Source: Actinomadura sp. DC4 (GTDB lineage Bacteria; Actinomycetota; Actinomycetes; Streptosporangiales; Streptosporangiaceae). From it: a stretch of 64,000 nt of DNA. Below, in pieces: positions 34,903-44,888 of the stretch (its first letter is position 1; each line of letters opens with the position of its first letter). Both the position numbers and the translations under genes were made by a program. The notes under the pieces are model-generated. The model ran no database searches. It was not told the DNA's origin and worked only from the letters and a program-made list of their open reading frames with translations. The DNA is taken from positions 1-64,000 of the forward strand of contig NZ_JAUEQY010000007.1 of NCBI RefSeq assembly GCF_030406325.1, written 5' to 3'.

Positions 34903-36816
34903 TCAGCTCGCTGCGTGGTGCCCGGCCGTGCGCGGAGCCGGGGCGGTGTCGCCGGCCAGGATCGCGGCGCGGGCCACCGCGTCGGTCTGCAGCAGCATCG
35001 CGGCGTTCGACCGGGGTACCGCGCCGATCGCGGTTCCCCAGTGCACGGACTCGATCGGGATGCCCAGCGCGAAACGGCGCGGGTGGGGTCGTCCGTCGGC
35101 GGCGACCAGGTGGAACGGGCTCTCCGTGACCTCCAGGCCGCCGGTCTCGTACGCCGCGCCGCCGGGGGTCGGGATGCGGTACGGGCGGCAGGCGCCGGTC
35201 TCGCGCAGCTGCCGGAGCAGCGGATCGCCGGTGTGCCGCAGGTCCGGTCCGGGCAGGTGGGCCTCCAGGAACGCCGGTGCCGCGACCGGCTCGCCGCCGG
35301 CCTGCGGCGACGTCGCCAGGAACGTCTTCCGCCGCGGATCGGCGGTCACGGTCATCCCCGGGCCGACGAAGCGGATCAGCCCGGCGTCGGCCAGCGCCAG
35401 GAGTTCCTCGATCCGGCCGGCCGGCGGGCCGCTCGACACCGAGGCGGCGAAACCGCGAAACCAGCCGTCCAGGTCGCGGCGGTGCGAGTCGCCGGTCAGG
35501 CCGCCGTACGCCACCAGGCGGCGGACCCGGCCCCGGGTGGCTCCCAGCGCGGTCATCGCGGTCTTGAGCGGGCTCCGGCCCGCGTCCCGTGCCTCCGCCA
35601 GGTCGGCCCGCAGCCGGGTCACCACGCCCCGGTGCGGGGAGTCGCCGGAGAACGTCGCGCCGGACAGCGGGCGGTCCAGGGCCGCGAAGTCGAGCCGGAC
35701 CGAGGGATCGGGGAAGGCGCGTTCGACCAGCCGGGCCAGCGCCGGATCCGTCCAGGACAGCGCGTCGAACCCGGCGCGGACCTCGGCCGGGTCCAGCGCG
35801 CACGCGCCGGGCCGTACCCGCGTCAGGGTGTCGTAGTAGACGTAGGCGGTCTCCTTCGCGATCAGCGGCCAGACGGCCTCGCGGAAGTCGACCGGGCCGG
35901 CCGCGCGCAGCCGGGCGACCGCGGCGTCGTCGAAGTAGCGCGCCGGGAAGGTGGGCGGCATCGCGCCGTAGTCGCCCCGCGCCTGGTACGGCACGCCGCG
36001 CCGCGAGCCGGCGTACATCAGCGGCTCATCGCCGGACGGCCGGTACCGCAGCCGGGAACCCTCGCGGGCGAACCGGCCGCCGCGTCCCACGGTGAACAGG
36101 GACATGTGGTCGAAGAAGTTCATGCCCAGCCCCCGCACCAGCAGCGGTGTGCCGGGCGGCACGGCCGCCGGATCCAGGTCGAGCGGATTGGCCGGCGGGC
36201 CGTAGAACAGGCCGTGCTCCTCGGCGAAACCGGCGAGCGCGCGCTGCGCAGGGTCGGGCTCCACGTCGGTGTGGCCGAGGGTCAGGACGACGCTGTCGAC
36301 GTCCAGCGGCCCGGAGCCGTCCTCCAGCGCCACCCGCTGGCGCCCGCCGGCCAGGGAGGTGATCGCGACGGCCCGCGTACGGTGCCGGTGGACGCGGATC
36401 GAAGCGGGCGCGCGGGAGACGGCCCGCGCGAAGGCCCACGCGAGGTAACGGCCGTGGAACCGGCGGCTCGGATGCGACCACGGCCGCATCCGGGCGGCCT
36501 CGGCGCGAACGCCTGGATCCGGGTCGTCCCGTGCGACGGTGCGCGCCCACTCGTGCAGGCTGGGGCCGGGGAGCACCGGGCCCGCACAGCGCACGCTGGT
36601 GTCCGTGAACAGCGTCGCGTCCGCGGCGACCGTGTTCATCAGCAGGTCGCCGGGCTGGTCGGCCTGCCACACGTGTCCGCCGCCCGGCGGGTACGGGTCC
36701 ACCAGATGCACGTCGAGCCGCCGGTCCGGCGCCAGCGACGGCGCGTTCGCCGTGATGCGTTCCAGCACCGACGTGCCGCGCGGGCCGGCGCCGACCACAC
36801 AGATCGACGCGTTCAT
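34903..36816 (-). CDS. FAD/NAD(P)-binding protein (PF13454-like)
   Basis: The 637-residue product has an N-terminal FAD/NAD(P)-binding Rossmann fold: ICVVGAGPRGTSVLERI, then DVHLVDPYPPGGGHVW and GDLLMNTVAADATLF. A long region without known motifs follows, with RGLGMNFFDHMSLFTVGRGG. Proteins of this class are often annotated as FAD-NAD(P)-binding or adenylate-cyclase-associated and lack a defined reaction. Its ATG overlaps the M20 hydrolase stop by four bases (36813-36816), which makes it the last cistron of the importer-hydantoinase operon. The pairing suggests it oxidises or hydroxylates the imported compound or its product; that is inference. Confidence 0.85.
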   Translation of the reverse strand: MNASICVVGAGPRGTSVLERITANAPSLAPDRRLDVHLVDPYPPGGGHVWQADQPGDLLMNTVAADATLFTDTSVRCAGPVLPGPSLHEWARTVARDDPDPGVRAEAARMRPWSHPSRRFHGRYLAWAFARAVSRAPASIRVHRHRTRAVAITSLAGGRQRVALEDGSGPLDVDSVVLTLGHTDVEPDPAQRALAGFAEEHGLFYGPPANPLDLDPAAVPPGTPLLVRGLGMNFFDHMSLFTVGRGGRFAREGSRLRYRPSGDEPLMYAGSRRGVPYQARGDYGAMPPTFPARYFDDAAVARLRAAGPVDFREAVWPLIAKETAYVYYDTLTRVRPGACALDPAEVRAGFDALSWTDPALARLVERAFPDPSVRLDFAALDRPLSGATFSGDSPHRGVVTRLRADLAEARDAGRSPLKTAMTALGATRGRVRRLVAYGGLTGDSHRRDLDGWFRGFAASVSSGPPAGRIEELLALADAGLIRFVGPGMTVTADPRRKTFLATSPQAGGEPVAAPAFLEAHLPGPDLRHTGDPLLRQLRETGACRPYRIPTPGGAAYETGGLEVTESPFHLVAADGRPHPRRFALGIPIESVHWGTAIGAVPRSNAAMLLQTDAVARAAILAGDTAPAPRTAGHHAAS

Positions 36817-38024
36817 GCCCCTGCCGGCTCGCCGAGGAAGGTACGGGCGGCGGTGACGAGCGCCTCGACGCCGGTGGACAGGGTCGGCTCGACGACCGGG
36901 GCGAAGAGCGGCGAGTGATTGCCCGGGGCGTCCTCCTCACCCGCGGAGCCGAGCCCCCAGAACACCGAGGGCACGCCGGCCGCCGAGCCGAACAGCCCGA
37001 AGTCCTCGCTGCCCATCATCGGCGCGAGATCGCCGACCCGTTCGGCTCCGAACCGGTCGGCGAACGCCGAGGCGACCCTCTCGGTGGCGTCCGGGTCGTT
37101 GAAGGTGGCGGGAAAGGAGCTGAGGGTGCGCAGCTCCGGCGGGCGGGGCGCGCCGGAGGCGTCGGCCTCGGCTCGTACGATCCGCTCGACGGCGGCCAGC
37201 ACGCCGCGCATGACGTCCGGGGAGAACGCCCGGATGTTCAGCGTCATCGTGGCCTCGTCGGGGATGACGTTCTCGGCGTGACCGGCGCGCAGCCGGGCCA
37301 CGGTGACCACCGCGCGCTCGGCCGGGGACACCTCGCGCGACACGACGGTCTGGAGCCGCATGACCACGGCCGCGGCGAGCACGACCGGATCGACGCCGCG
37401 TTCCGGCTGAGAGCCGTGCGAGCCCTTGCCGTGCAGCCGTACCTCCAGGGTCTCGGCCGCGCCGAGCACCTGCCCCGGGCAGTGCAGCAGCGTGCCGGCC
37501 GGGTACGGGAAGACGTGCTGGCCGAGCGCGACGTCCGGCGTGCCGAAGCGGTCGTACAGGCCGTCGTCCAGCATGGCGCGCGCGCCGGCCGCGATCTCCT
37601 CGGCGGGCTGGAACACCACCAGCACCGTGCCGCGCCACCCGCCGCGCCCGGCGGCGAGCAGGTCCGCCGCGCCGGACAGGCAGGCCACGTGCATGTCGTG
37701 CCCGCAGGCGTGCATCAGTGGCGTCCGCTCGCCGTGCGCGTCCTCGGCGGTCACGGTGCTGGCGTACGGGAGGCCGGTCCGCTCGGCCAGGGGCAGTGCG
37801 TCCATGTCGGCGCGCAGCAGCACGGCCGGCCCCTCGCCGCTGCGCAGGACGCCGGCGACGCCCGTGCCTCCGATGCCGGTGGCGACCTCGAAACCGGCCC
37901 GCCGCAGCCGCCCGGCGACGATCCCGGCCGTCCGTACCTCGCCGAACGGCGGCTCGGGGTTGCGGTGCAGGTCGCGGTACAGCTCGGCGAGATCGTCCAA
38001 TGCCGCCTCCGACAGCTCCGTCAT
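36813..38024 (-). CDS. M20-family amidohydrolase (N-acyl-amino acid/carbamoylase-like)
   Basis: The 403-residue product is a dinuclear Zn peptidase-fold hydrolase. Metal and catalytic motifs are present: LLRADMDALPL, HACGHDMHVACLS and FQPAEEIAAGARAM, with LGQHVFPYPAG and HGKGSHGSQPERGVDP in the lid domain. This subgroup (hippurate hydrolase/amidohydrolase) removes acyl or carbamoyl groups from amino acids. Starts and stops overlap neighbours by four bases on both sides (38021-38024, 36813-36816), so it is translationally coupled to hyuB and the FAD protein. It could open or complete hydrolysis of the product made by the hydantoinase-like enzyme. Confidence 0.94.
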   Translation of the reverse strand: MTELSEAALDDLAELYRDLHRNPEPPFGEVRTAGIVAGRLRRAGFEVATGIGGTGVAGVLRSGEGPAVLLRADMDALPLAERTGLPYASTVTAEDAHGERTPLMHACGHDMHVACLSGAADLLAAGRGGWRGTVLVVFQPAEEIAAGARAMLDDGLYDRFGTPDVALGQHVFPYPAGTLLHCPGQVLGAAETLEVRLHGKGSHGSQPERGVDPVVLAAAVVMRLQTVVSREVSPAERAVVTVARLRAGHAENVIPDEATMTLNIRAFSPDVMRGVLAAVERIVRAEADASGAPRPPELRTLSSFPATFNDPDATERVASAFADRFGAERVGDLAPMMGSEDFGLFGSAAGVPSVFWGLGSAGEEDAPGNHSPLFAPVVEPTLSTGVEALVTAARTFLGEPAGA

Positions 38025-40018
38025 CGCGCCAGCCGCTCCAGTTCCACGATCCTGCCCGTCAGCCGCTCGCGGGCCGTCTCCGCCCGCGACGGTTCAAGGG
38101 GTTCGCGGATGAATCCGGGCGGCAGGTCCGCGAGCACCTCAGCGTAGACGCCCGCCCGCAGCCGGGAGCGGTCCGCGGCCGGGAGGCGGAACAGCGCCGC
38201 GACCAGGCGGTCGACGAGCTCGACCGAGAACACCGACTCCCAGGCGAGCCGCTCGGGCCCGAACTCGGCGCCGGGCTCGGCCGGCCCCGGGCGGGACGCG
38301 CGTTCCCGCCGTGTCGCCTCCTCGTCCACGGCCGGTCCCTCGGCGATCACGACGCCGTAGTCCCGCCGCGCGGCCTCGGGCGACACGACGCCGCGCCGTA
38401 CGTCGGTCAGCACTGCGTCCGCCGCTCGCAGCAGCGGGTCTCCGTACCCGCCCGCGCCCGAGGTCAGCAGCGTCACGACGTCGCCGTCCTCCAGCGCCAG
38501 CACGTCGATCTTGTCCAGGACCCGCTCGTGCGGCGTGCCCGCGTTGAGGATGAGCCGGGCGGGCACTCCGGGCCGTCCGCCGCGGGCGCCCCAGGGGCGG
38601 AAGCGCATCCGCTCCAGGCCGCGGGCGAGCAGGCGGGAGCCGCTCCGCCGCGCGCGGAAGGTGAGTTCGAGGCCGCAGCCGCCACGCCACCGTCCGGCGC
38701 CGCCGGAGTCGCGGCGCAGGCCGTACCGGAGGATCTCGACGCCGATCTCGGTCTCGACGGTCTCGACCGGGTTGTTGGAGAGGTTGGAGATGCCGCTGTC
38801 GCGGCCGTCGACGCCGTCCGCGCCGTCGCGGGCTCCGGTCCCGCCCACCATGGGCTCCAGAACCTGCACGTTCTGGCCGAGCGGACCCTGTTCGGCGACC
38901 ACGACCGGGACGACGAGGCCGCTGCCGGCCGCCGGCAGGATCGACGGCGCGGCCAGGCCGAGGACGCCGCCGAGCGCGTCGTTGACCCGGGAGGCCGCCG
39001 CGTGCCGGATCCCGACGGCCGCGGGGCGTACCGCGTTGACCAGCGAACCCTCGGGGGCGGTGACGGTGATCGGCTTGATCAGCCCGGCGTTGAGCGCGAT
39101 GCCGGGGTCCAGCGTGCAGATGAGCGCCAGGACCCTGGTCGTGATCCAGGCGTGGGCCCGGCCCAGGCTGGCGATGTTGAACGCCGCCGCGACCTGGGGG
39201 TCGGTGCCGGTGAAGTCCAGGTGCAGGTCTCCCCTGCTGAGCGTCGCGGTGATCGACAGGCGCACCGGGATGCCGGAGACGGCGTCGTCGTCGAGGTAGT
39301 CGACGAACCGGTAGGTGCCGTCGTCCAGCCGGGCCAGCGCCGCCCGCGCCTTCTCGGCCGTGTGGTCGACCAGGTCCCGGTACGCGTCGAGCACGGAGTC
39401 CGTGCCGTGCTGGGCGATGACGCCGGCCAGCCGGTCGCGCCCGGTTCCCAGCGCGGCGCGCATCGCCCGGATGTCGCCGAGGTTGGCCTCCGGGGTCCGG
39501 CTGTTGGCGGTCAGGAACGCCTCGACGTCGCGGTTCACCTCACCGGCCCGTACGAGCTTGACCGGCGGGATCTGCAGCCCCTCCTGGTAGATCTCGTCGT
39601 TGACCGGAGACAGGCTGCTGGGCACCCGGCCGCCGATGTCGGAGCAGTGGATGAACGCCCAGCCGTACCCGACGAGCCGCCCGTCCTCGAAGTACGGCTC
39701 GATGAGCTGGATGTCCGTCAGGTGCGTGGCCAGGCCGCCCGAGGTGTACGGGTCGTTGGTGATGATCACGTCGCCCGGCTCCAGCGGGCCGGCGCGCTCG
39801 ACGGCGGTCAGCACGTTGAGGCCGACGAACCCGGAGACGCCGATGCCTCTCGGGTAGGCGACGAACCCTCCGTCCAGGCCGGCGACCGCGCAGCAGAAGT
39901 CCGCGGTCTCCTTCACGTACAGCGACCGGCTGGTCCGTTGCAGGGTCAGGCACATCTCCTCGGTGACGGCGGCGAGCTTGTTGCCGACGATCTCCAGGGT
40001 GACGGGGTCGAGCCGCAT
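38021..40018 (-). CDS. hyuB: Hydantoinase B/oxoprolinase subunit
   Basis: The 665-residue product is of the HyuB family: LDPVTLEIVGNKLAAVTEEM at 3-22, NDPYTSGGLATHLTDI, IHCSDIGGRVPSSLSPV, and GARGGRPGVPARLILNAG near the end. With HyuA it forms ATP-dependent hydantoinase, 5-oxoprolinase or acetone/acetophenone carboxylase-like enzymes. It is two bases downstream of hyuA and overlaps the M20 gene by four. HyuA and HyuB alone do not fix the substrate; the M20 partner favours a hydantoin or cyclic amide over a ketone. Confidence 0.95.
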   Translation of the reverse strand: MRLDPVTLEIVGNKLAAVTEEMCLTLQRTSRSLYVKETADFCCAVAGLDGGFVAYPRGIGVSGFVGLNVLTAVERAGPLEPGDVIITNDPYTSGGLATHLTDIQLIEPYFEDGRLVGYGWAFIHCSDIGGRVPSSLSPVNDEIYQEGLQIPPVKLVRAGEVNRDVEAFLTANSRTPEANLGDIRAMRAALGTGRDRLAGVIAQHGTDSVLDAYRDLVDHTAEKARAALARLDDGTYRFVDYLDDDAVSGIPVRLSITATLSRGDLHLDFTGTDPQVAAAFNIASLGRAHAWITTRVLALICTLDPGIALNAGLIKPITVTAPEGSLVNAVRPAAVGIRHAAASRVNDALGGVLGLAAPSILPAAGSGLVVPVVVAEQGPLGQNVQVLEPMVGGTGARDGADGVDGRDSGISNLSNNPVETVETEIGVEILRYGLRRDSGGAGRWRGGCGLELTFRARRSGSRLLARGLERMRFRPWGARGGRPGVPARLILNAGTPHERVLDKIDVLALEDGDVVTLLTSGAGGYGDPLLRAADAVLTDVRRGVVSPEAARRDYGVVIAEGPAVDEEATRRERASRPGPAEPGAEFGPERLAWESVFSVELVDRLVAALFRLPAADRSRLRAGVYAEVLADLPPGFIREPLEPSRAETARERLTGRIVELERLAR

Positions 40019-40020
40019 GA

Positions 40021-42063
40021 TCAGGGCCTCCGGCGCAGGTGCAGGTTGCCGGCCGGGTCGACGTCGGCCGACCAGCCGGGCGGGATGAGCACGGTGGTGT
40101 CGTCCTGCTCGACGATCGCGGGGCCGGACAGGCGGTCGGCGGCGCGCAGCCCGGCCCGGTCGTACACCTCGGCGTCGACCCGGCCGCCGGCCAGCAGCAC
40201 GGACCGCCGGCTCGAAGGACCGGGCGTCCCCTCACCACGGGGCACGGCGGACGGCGGGATCTCGCCGGTCGCGGCGACGATCGCCAGCCGGGCGGTGCCC
40301 AGCTCGATCGCGGCGTCGGTGTCGCGGAAGCCGTAGAGCCGCTCGTGCCCGGCGTGCAGTGCCTCGGCCACGTCCGCGGCCTCCGGCGCGGCGCCGTCGA
40401 GCGGCACGCGCAGCTCGTACGCCTGGCCCGCGTAGCGCAGGTCCGCGGAGAACAGCAGCTCGGGCGTTCCGGTCGCGGCTCCCTGGTCGGCCAGCCAGCG
40501 GTGCGCCCGGCCGGCCAGGTCCGCCAGGATCTCACGCAGCCGCGCCGCGCCGTCCTCGTCGAGGCGGCGCCGGATGCTGCGCGCGAAGTCGCGGCGCAGG
40601 TCGGCCCCTGCCGCGCCGAGCGCGCAGAAGGTCGCGGCCGTGGGCGGCACCACGACGTGACCGATCCCGACCTCCTCCGCGAGGATCGCGGCGTGGGTGG
40701 GCCCCGCGCCGCCGTACGGGACGAGCGTGAAGCGCGCGGGTTCGAGGCCGCGCTGCGCGAGGGTCTTGCGCAGTTCGGTGGCCATCGCGGCGGTGGCGAC
40801 CCGCAGCGCGGCGACCGCGGCGGCCTCCCCGTCGTCGCCCCAGCCGAGGCGGGCGGCGACGCCGGCCAGCGCCTTGGCGGAGGCGTCCGCGTCGAGGCCC
40901 ATCCGGCCGCCCAGGAAGACGGCCGGGTCGATGATCCCGGTGAGGAGATAGCAGTCGGTGACGGTCGGGCGGGTGCCGCCACGCCCGTACGCGACCGGGC
41001 CGGGGTCCGCGCCCGCGCTGTCCGGCCCGACCTTCAGCAGGCCCTGCTCGTCGACCCAGACCACGGAGCCGCCGCCCGCGCCGATGGCGGTGACGGCGAC
41101 CACGGGCAGGATCAGCGGCAGCCCGCCGATTGTCGTGTGGGTGGTGAACTCGGGGCGCCCGGAGACCGCGACGGCGATGTCGCTGCTCGTCCCGCCCATG
41201 TCGAAGGTGACCAGGCGGTCGGGTTCTCCCCCGCCGGCCAGCCGCGCCGCCGCCATCACTCCCGAGGCGGGCCCGGACAGCACGGTCTCCAGGGGCCGGG
41301 CGGCGGCCGCGGGCAGGCCCAGCGACCCGCCGTTGGAGGCGGTGATGTAGATCGGCGCGGTGACGCCGATGCCGGCGAGGCGCTCGGCGAGCCGGTCGAA
41401 GTAGCCGCGCATCAACGGCTGGATGTAGGCGTTCAGGCAGGCCACGAGGGTGCGCTCGTACTCGCGTACCTCGGGCCAGATGGTCGCGGAGGAAGCCAGC
41501 CGCAGGTCGGGCAGCCGCTCCCGCAGCCGCGCGGTCACCTCCTCCTCGAAGGCCGGGTCGGTGTAGCTGTGCAACACCACGACGGCCGCCGCCTCGGCCT
41601 CGGCGGCGGTCAGCTCGGCGGCCACCCGGTCCAGCTCCGCCTCGTCCGGCACCGCCACCCGCTCGCCGTCCGGCCCGAGCCGGGCCGCGATCTCCACGAT
41701 CCGGTCGCGGGGAACGAGCGGCTCCTCCTTCCCGGCGTACAGGTCGAAGGAGGAGGGCATCCGGCTGCGCCCGATCTCCAGTACGTCGCGGTATCCCTCG
41801 GTGACGACCAGGGCGATCCGGGCGCCGCGCCGCTGGATGACGGCGTTCAGGCCGATCGTCGTGCCGTGCGTGACGCTCGTCAGGTCGCCCGGCGACAGGC
41901 CGGCCGCCGCGACGATGGCGGCCAGGCCGTCGGCGACCGCCCGCGACGGGTCGCCGGGCGTGCTCGGCTCCTTGTGGTGGAGCACGCGGCCGTCGCCGGG
42001 CACCGCCAGGACCACGTCGGTGAAGGTCCCGCCGACGTCGATTCCCACTCGTACGCCGGTCAC
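40021..42063 (-). CDS. hyuA: Hydantoinase A/oxoprolinase subunit (ATP-binding)
   Basis: The 680-residue product starts at the GTG at 42063, behind GGAGGTG; the longer frame is a read-through into the permease gene. It has the actin-like ATPase motif VGIDVGGTFTDVVL at 5-18, NAVIQRRGARIALVVTEGYR, GPASGVMAAARLAGG and FDMGGTSSDIAV. HyuA hydrolyses ATP to activate the amide carbonyl of the substrate held by HyuB. Its GTG overlaps the stop of the upstream permease gene by four bases (GTGA), coupling import to metabolism. Confidence 0.95.
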   Translation of the reverse strand: MTGVRVGIDVGGTFTDVVLAVPGDGRVLHHKEPSTPGDPSRAVADGLAAIVAAAGLSPGDLTSVTHGTTIGLNAVIQRRGARIALVVTEGYRDVLEIGRSRMPSSFDLYAGKEEPLVPRDRIVEIAARLGPDGERVAVPDEAELDRVAAELTAAEAEAAAVVVLHSYTDPAFEEEVTARLRERLPDLRLASSATIWPEVREYERTLVACLNAYIQPLMRGYFDRLAERLAGIGVTAPIYITASNGGSLGLPAAAARPLETVLSGPASGVMAAARLAGGGEPDRLVTFDMGGTSSDIAVAVSGRPEFTTHTTIGGLPLILPVVAVTAIGAGGGSVVWVDEQGLLKVGPDSAGADPGPVAYGRGGTRPTVTDCYLLTGIIDPAVFLGGRMGLDADASAKALAGVAARLGWGDDGEAAAVAALRVATAAMATELRKTLAQRGLEPARFTLVPYGGAGPTHAAILAEEVGIGHVVVPPTAATFCALGAAGADLRRDFARSIRRRLDEDGAARLREILADLAGRAHRWLADQGAATGTPELLFSADLRYAGQAYELRVPLDGAAPEAADVAEALHAGHERLYGFRDTDAAIELGTARLAIVAATGEIPPSAVPRGEGTPGPSSRRSVLLAGGRVDAEVYDRAGLRAADRLSGPAIVEQDDTTVLIPPGWSADVDPAGNLHLRRRP

Positions 42064-42887
42064 AGCACCTCCGAGATCCGGGCGAACCGGTCGGCCGCGA
42101 TCATCACGATCACGCTGGCCGCCATCAGCAGGGTCGATACCGCCGTCACCGACGGGTCGAGCTGGAACTGCACCGCCGAGAAGATGCGCAGCGGCACCGT
42201 GGTGGTGTGCGCGCCGGCCACCAGTGCGGTGACCGCCACCTCTCCCAGCGAGGTGACCGCGGCGAGCAGCGCGCCGGCCAGGATGCCGGAGCGCAGCAGC
42301 GGCAGCGTCACGGTGAGGAAGACTCTCGGGCCGTTCGCGCCCAGGCTCGCCGCCGCGCGTTCGAGTGTGGGGTCCAGCGCGGCGGCGCTGACCATGACGG
42401 CGCGGACCACGAACGGCAGCGCGACCAGCGAGTGGGCCAGCCACAGCCCCGCGACCGTGTCGATCAGCCCGAGCCCGTGGAAGTAGTAGAGCAGTCCGAG
42501 CGCGGTGATGACCTCGGGCACCATCAGCGGCGAGAGCGCCAGCCCGCGCAGCAGGCCGCGACCGGGGAAGGCGCCGCGCACCAGCCCGTACGCGGCGAGT
42601 GTGCCGAGCACGACCGTGGTGGGTACCACGAGCAGGACCAGCAGCCCGCTGAGCTGGAAGGAGACCAGCCAGTCGGGCGAGCTCAGCACGGCCGAGTACC
42701 AGCGCGTGGAGAAGCCCTGCGGCGGGAACGCCACCGAGGCGCGCGGGTTGAACGAGCTCGCGACCAGCACCACCAGCGGCGCGAGCAGGAACAGGAAGAC
42801 CAGCACCGCCAGCAGGCGGCCGGTCAGGGTGGCGAGGCGGCCGGCGGACACGCGCGTCCGGCGCAGGTCGGGCCTGAGGTCAGCCAT
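42060..42887 (-). CDS. ABC importer permease (PotC-like)
   Basis: The 275-residue inner-membrane protein has about six hydrophobic helices. The EAA loop region reads AAASLGANGPRVFLTVTLPL, which contacts the ATPase. It belongs to the BPD_transp_1/PotC group for polyamine or 2-aminoethylphosphonate-type transporters. It overlaps the other permease by eight bases and hyuA by four. Confidence 0.94.
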   Translation of the reverse strand: MADLRPDLRRTRVSAGRLATLTGRLLAVLVFLFLLAPLVVLVASSFNPRASVAFPPQGFSTRWYSAVLSSPDWLVSFQLSGLLVLLVVPTTVVLGTLAAYGLVRGAFPGRGLLRGLALSPLMVPEVITALGLLYYFHGLGLIDTVAGLWLAHSLVALPFVVRAVMVSAAALDPTLERAAASLGANGPRVFLTVTLPLLRSGILAGALLAAVTSLGEVAVTALVAGAHTTTVPLRIFSAVQFQLDPSVTAVSTLLMAASVIVMIAADRFARISEVL

Positions 42888-43755
42888 AGAGACGGCGCTC
42901 CCAGAGTCGGAAGGCGGTGCCGAGCGCCGACGTGGAGACCACGGTGATCGCCAGCAGCGCGAAGCTCAGCGCCGCCGCGACCGGGTAGTCATAGACGGTG
43001 GACACCTGGTCGTAGACGCGGATTCCGGCCAGCGGCTGGTTGACGCCGCCGACCAGCAGCGGGGTGATGTAGATCCCCATCGTCAGCGCGAAGACGATCA
43101 GCGCGCCGGTGACGACGCCGGGCAGGCTGAGCGGCACCGTGACGCGCGCGAACGTCCGTACCGGACCGGCCCCGAGGCTCTGCGAGGCCCGGTGGAGGTC
43201 GCGGTCCAGCCCGCCCAGGGCGGTGGTCAGCGGCACGATCGCGAACGGCAGCAGGACGTGGGTCACCGACACCACGACCGCGGTGTAGCTGGTCAGCAGG
43301 TGTGCGGGTTGGTGCAGCAGGCCCGTCGCGACCAGGGCGCGGTTCACCGGGCCCGCGCCGGACAGCAGCACGACCCAGCCGTAGCTGCGCACCACCACGC
43401 TCGTCAGCAGCGGCGAGATCACGATGACGAACAGCACCGTGCGCAGCACGCCGGGGCGGCGGCGGGCGAGCGTGTACGCGGCCGGGTAGGCCAGCACCAC
43501 GCACAGCACCGTCACCAGCAGCGCGGTCAGGACCGTACGGCCGAGGGAGCCGTAGAAGTAGGACTCGGTGAGGACGCGGGCGTACTGGTGGAACGTGACG
43601 CCGGACAGCGCGGTGTTGTTCTCGTCCACCGGCCGGAAGCTGAGCCGCAGCAGTTGCACGAGCGGCACGAGGAACAGCGCCGTCAGGAAGGCGACGAGCG
43701 GGAGCGTGTACGCCGCGCCGCGCCACCGCGTTCTCCCCTGAGCCTGGGCCGTCAC
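42880..43755 (-). CDS. ABC importer permease (PotB-like)
   Basis: The 291-residue inner-membrane protein has about six helices. The first (YTLPLVAFLTALFLVPLVQL) and the EAA loop (ASQSLGAGPVRTFARVTVPL) match PotB-type permeases. Its ATG at 43755 overlaps the ATPase stop by four bases. It pairs with the PotC-like protein to form the channel. Confidence 0.94.
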   Translation of the reverse strand: MTAQAQGRTRWRGAAYTLPLVAFLTALFLVPLVQLLRLSFRPVDENNTALSGVTFHQYARVLTESYFYGSLGRTVLTALLVTVLCVVLAYPAAYTLARRRPGVLRTVLFVIVISPLLTSVVVRSYGWVVLLSGAGPVNRALVATGLLHQPAHLLTSYTAVVVSVTHVLLPFAIVPLTTALGGLDRDLHRASQSLGAGPVRTFARVTVPLSLPGVVTGALIVFALTMGIYITPLLVGGVNQPLAGIRVYDQVSTVYDYPVAAALSFALLAITVVSTSALGTAFRLWERRLYG

Positions 43756-44888
43756 GACCGATCGGCCCCCGAGTCGAGGACGATCACGTCGGCCGGGTCC
43801 CAGCTCAGCGTGACCGCGCTACCGACGCCCGGCGGGTCCACGCTGCCCGCCCCGGTGTCGGCGACCTGGACGGTCAGCGTCGGCCCGCCCGTCACCCGCA
43901 CCTCCACCTGCCAGGCGTCGCCGGTGAACGCACGGTACGCGACGGTCCCGTTCGCTCCGGCGACGTCCCCGTGGGCGAGCCGGACGCGTTCGGGCCGGAT
44001 CGCGATGACGGCGTCGCGGCCGGGCACCAGGCCCGGCGCCTCGAACGTGACGCCGCCCGCGTCGAGGACCGCGTCCTCGCGCACCGTGCCCTCCAGCACG
44101 TTGGCGGCGCCGATGAACTGGGCCACGAACCGGGTCGCGGGCCGCCGGTAGACCTCGTCGGGCGTGCCGAGCTGTTCGAGCCGGCCGCCGTTCAGCACCG
44201 CGATGCGGTCCGACAGCGACAGCGCCTCTTCCTGGTCGTGGGTGACGAACACCATCGTGGTGCCGACGCGGCGCTGGATGGCGCGAAGCTCCACGCGCAT
44301 CTCGCGGCGCAGCTTGGCGTCGAGGTTGGACAGCGGCTCGTCCAGCAGCAGCACCGCCGGGCGGGTCGCCAGCGCGCGGGCCATCGCGACCCGCTGCTGC
44401 TGCCCGCCGGACAGCTGCCGGGGACGCCGCCCGGCGTACTCCTCCAGCCCGACCAGGCGCAGAGCCTCATCCACCCGTTCGGCCCGTTCGGCCTTGCCCA
44501 GCTTGCGGACCCGCAGCCCGTACGCGACGTTGTCGGCGACGCTCAGGTGCGGGAACAGGGCGTAGTTCTGGAAGACCATGCCCAGTCCGCGCCGGTACGG
44601 GGGCAGCCGGGTGATGTCGGTCCCGTCGACCAGGATCCGGCCGCCGCCCGGCGTCACGAACCCGGCGACGCAGTTGAGCAGGGTGGTCTTGCCGCATCCG
44701 CTCGGGCCGAGGATCGACAGGAACTCGCCCCGGCGGATGGACAGCCGTTCGAGGTCGAGGACCCGCGTGCCGTCGTAGCCGGCGGTGAGGTCCTCGATCT
44801 CGACGTGACCCGCGCCGTCCGGCTCGCTTGCGTCCGAACCCGACGGCGCGCCGGTCAGCTGAAGATCTGGTTCCACCGCTGCTGCCAT
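43752..44888 (-). CDS. ABC importer ATPase (PotA-like)
   Basis: The product is about 378 residues. Walker A GPSGCGKTT, the Q-loop in MVFQNYALFPH, the signature LSGGQQQRVAMARAL, Walker B LLLDEPLSNLD and the switch His in FVTHDQEEAL are all present. A C-terminal TOBE regulatory domain follows (IRPERVRLAHGDV). The ATG at 44888 is chosen; it overlaps the 3' end of the binding-protein gene by 34 bp, and a GTG at 44876 is an alternative. It energises uptake by the two permeases. Confidence 0.93.
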   Translation of the reverse strand: MAAAVEPDLQLTGAPSGSDASEPDGAGHVEIEDLTAGYDGTRVLDLERLSIRRGEFLSILGPSGCGKTTLLNCVAGFVTPGGGRILVDGTDITRLPPYRRGLGMVFQNYALFPHLSVADNVAYGLRVRKLGKAERAERVDEALRLVGLEEYAGRRPRQLSGGQQQRVAMARALATRPAVLLLDEPLSNLDAKLRREMRVELRAIQRRVGTTMVFVTHDQEEALSLSDRIAVLNGGRLEQLGTPDEVYRRPATRFVAQFIGAANVLEGTVREDAVLDAGGVTFEAPGLVPGRDAVIAIRPERVRLAHGDVAGANGTVAYRAFTGDAWQVEVRVTGGPTLTVQVADTGAGSVDPPGVGSAVTLSWDPADVIVLDSGADRS